From the NCBI GenBank assembly GCA_938038165.1, contig CALHRB010000166.1:1-7549 (forward strand): a stretch of DNA of 7,549 bases, in the 5' to 3' direction. This document shows positions 7,446-7,549 of the stretch, in pieces. The position numbers and the translations under genes were made by a program. The notes under the pieces are model-generated. The model saw only the letters and a list, made by a program, of their open reading frames with translations. It was not told the DNA's origin and did not search any database. Position 1 is the stretch's first letter. Each line of letters begins with the position of its first letter. The DNA is from Candidatus Kapaibacterium sp. (GTDB taxonomy: Bacteria; Bacteroidota; Ignavibacteria; Kapaibacteriales; UBA2268).

Positions 7446-7549
7446 TTAGCCTTTAGCTTGTTCAACGATTAATTTGAAAACCTCAGGCTTATTCATTGCA
7501 TAATAAGCTAATAATTTTCGATTAATCTCAATATTTTTTTCTTTGAGCA
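7446..7549 (-). CDS. rplT: Ribosomal protein L20, C-terminal fragment at window edge
   Basis: The last 33 codons plus TAA (7448-7446) of a gene running off the right edge. The translation includes LKEKNIEINRKLLAYYA and ends VEQAKG, matching the C-terminus of bacterial L20 (E. coli: LAELDRKILADIA...VEKAKA). L20 binds 23S rRNA, is needed for assembly of the 50S subunit, and is usually about 115 aa. Its position directly upstream of pheS matches the infC-rpmI-rplT-pheS order found in many bacteria. It is cut only by the window end and shows no sign of damage. Confidence 0.9.
   Translation of the reverse strand, partial: LKEKNIEINRKLLAYYAMNKPEVFKLIVEQAKG

Overview
The window is AT-rich, compact bacterial DNA, by eye roughly one third G+C. 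It carries five complete protein genes and the end of a sixth. Several traits point to the Bacteroidota/Chlorobiota/Ignavibacteriota group: no gene start has a convincing Shine-Dalgarno sequence, one gap holds a TAnnTTTG-type promoter element, and the PBP2 and PheS proteins look like that group. This placement is an inference. No tRNA, rRNA, CRISPR array, insertion sequence or phage gene is visible.

Layout from left to right. A plus-strand gene (59-1768) encodes a DEDDh 3'-5' exonuclease fused to the N-terminal, GIY-YIG half of UvrC, probably a DNA-repair nuclease. It converges, with only 4 bp between stop codons, on a minus-strand cell-envelope operon. In transcription order that operon holds a Wzz-type polysaccharide co-polymerase (6237-5053), an O-antigen ligase/Wzy-type polymerase (5043-3616) and the peptidoglycan transpeptidase PBP2/MrdA (3626-1773). 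Upstream of it, in a 171-bp gap with a candidate promoter, lies the end of a translation operon, also on the minus strand: rplT (ribosomal protein L20, only its last 33 codons in the window) followed by pheS (phenylalanyl-tRNA synthetase alpha).

How the genes work together. The Wzz-like and Wzy/WaaL-like proteins form a natural pair for assembling or attaching a surface polysaccharide on the periplasmic face of the inner membrane. PBP2 crosslinks peptidoglycan during elongation and overlaps the ligase gene by 11 bp, so wall and polysaccharide synthesis seem to be co-expressed. rplT-pheS is the widespread infC-rpmI-rplT-pheS arrangement, here without pheT directly after it.

The most unusual point is the Wzz/ligase junction. 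The two reading frames are in the same phase, separated only by one TAG and three sense codons. TAG is the only non-TAA stop among the six genes, and the ligase has no ATG in its first 154 codons, so its start must be a TTG or another non-ATG codon. This could be simple translational coupling, a recently split fusion, a sequencing error, or amber read-through giving a tethered co-polymerase/polymerase. Otherwise the genes belong to recognisable families, and I found no clear undescribed defence or mobile system.
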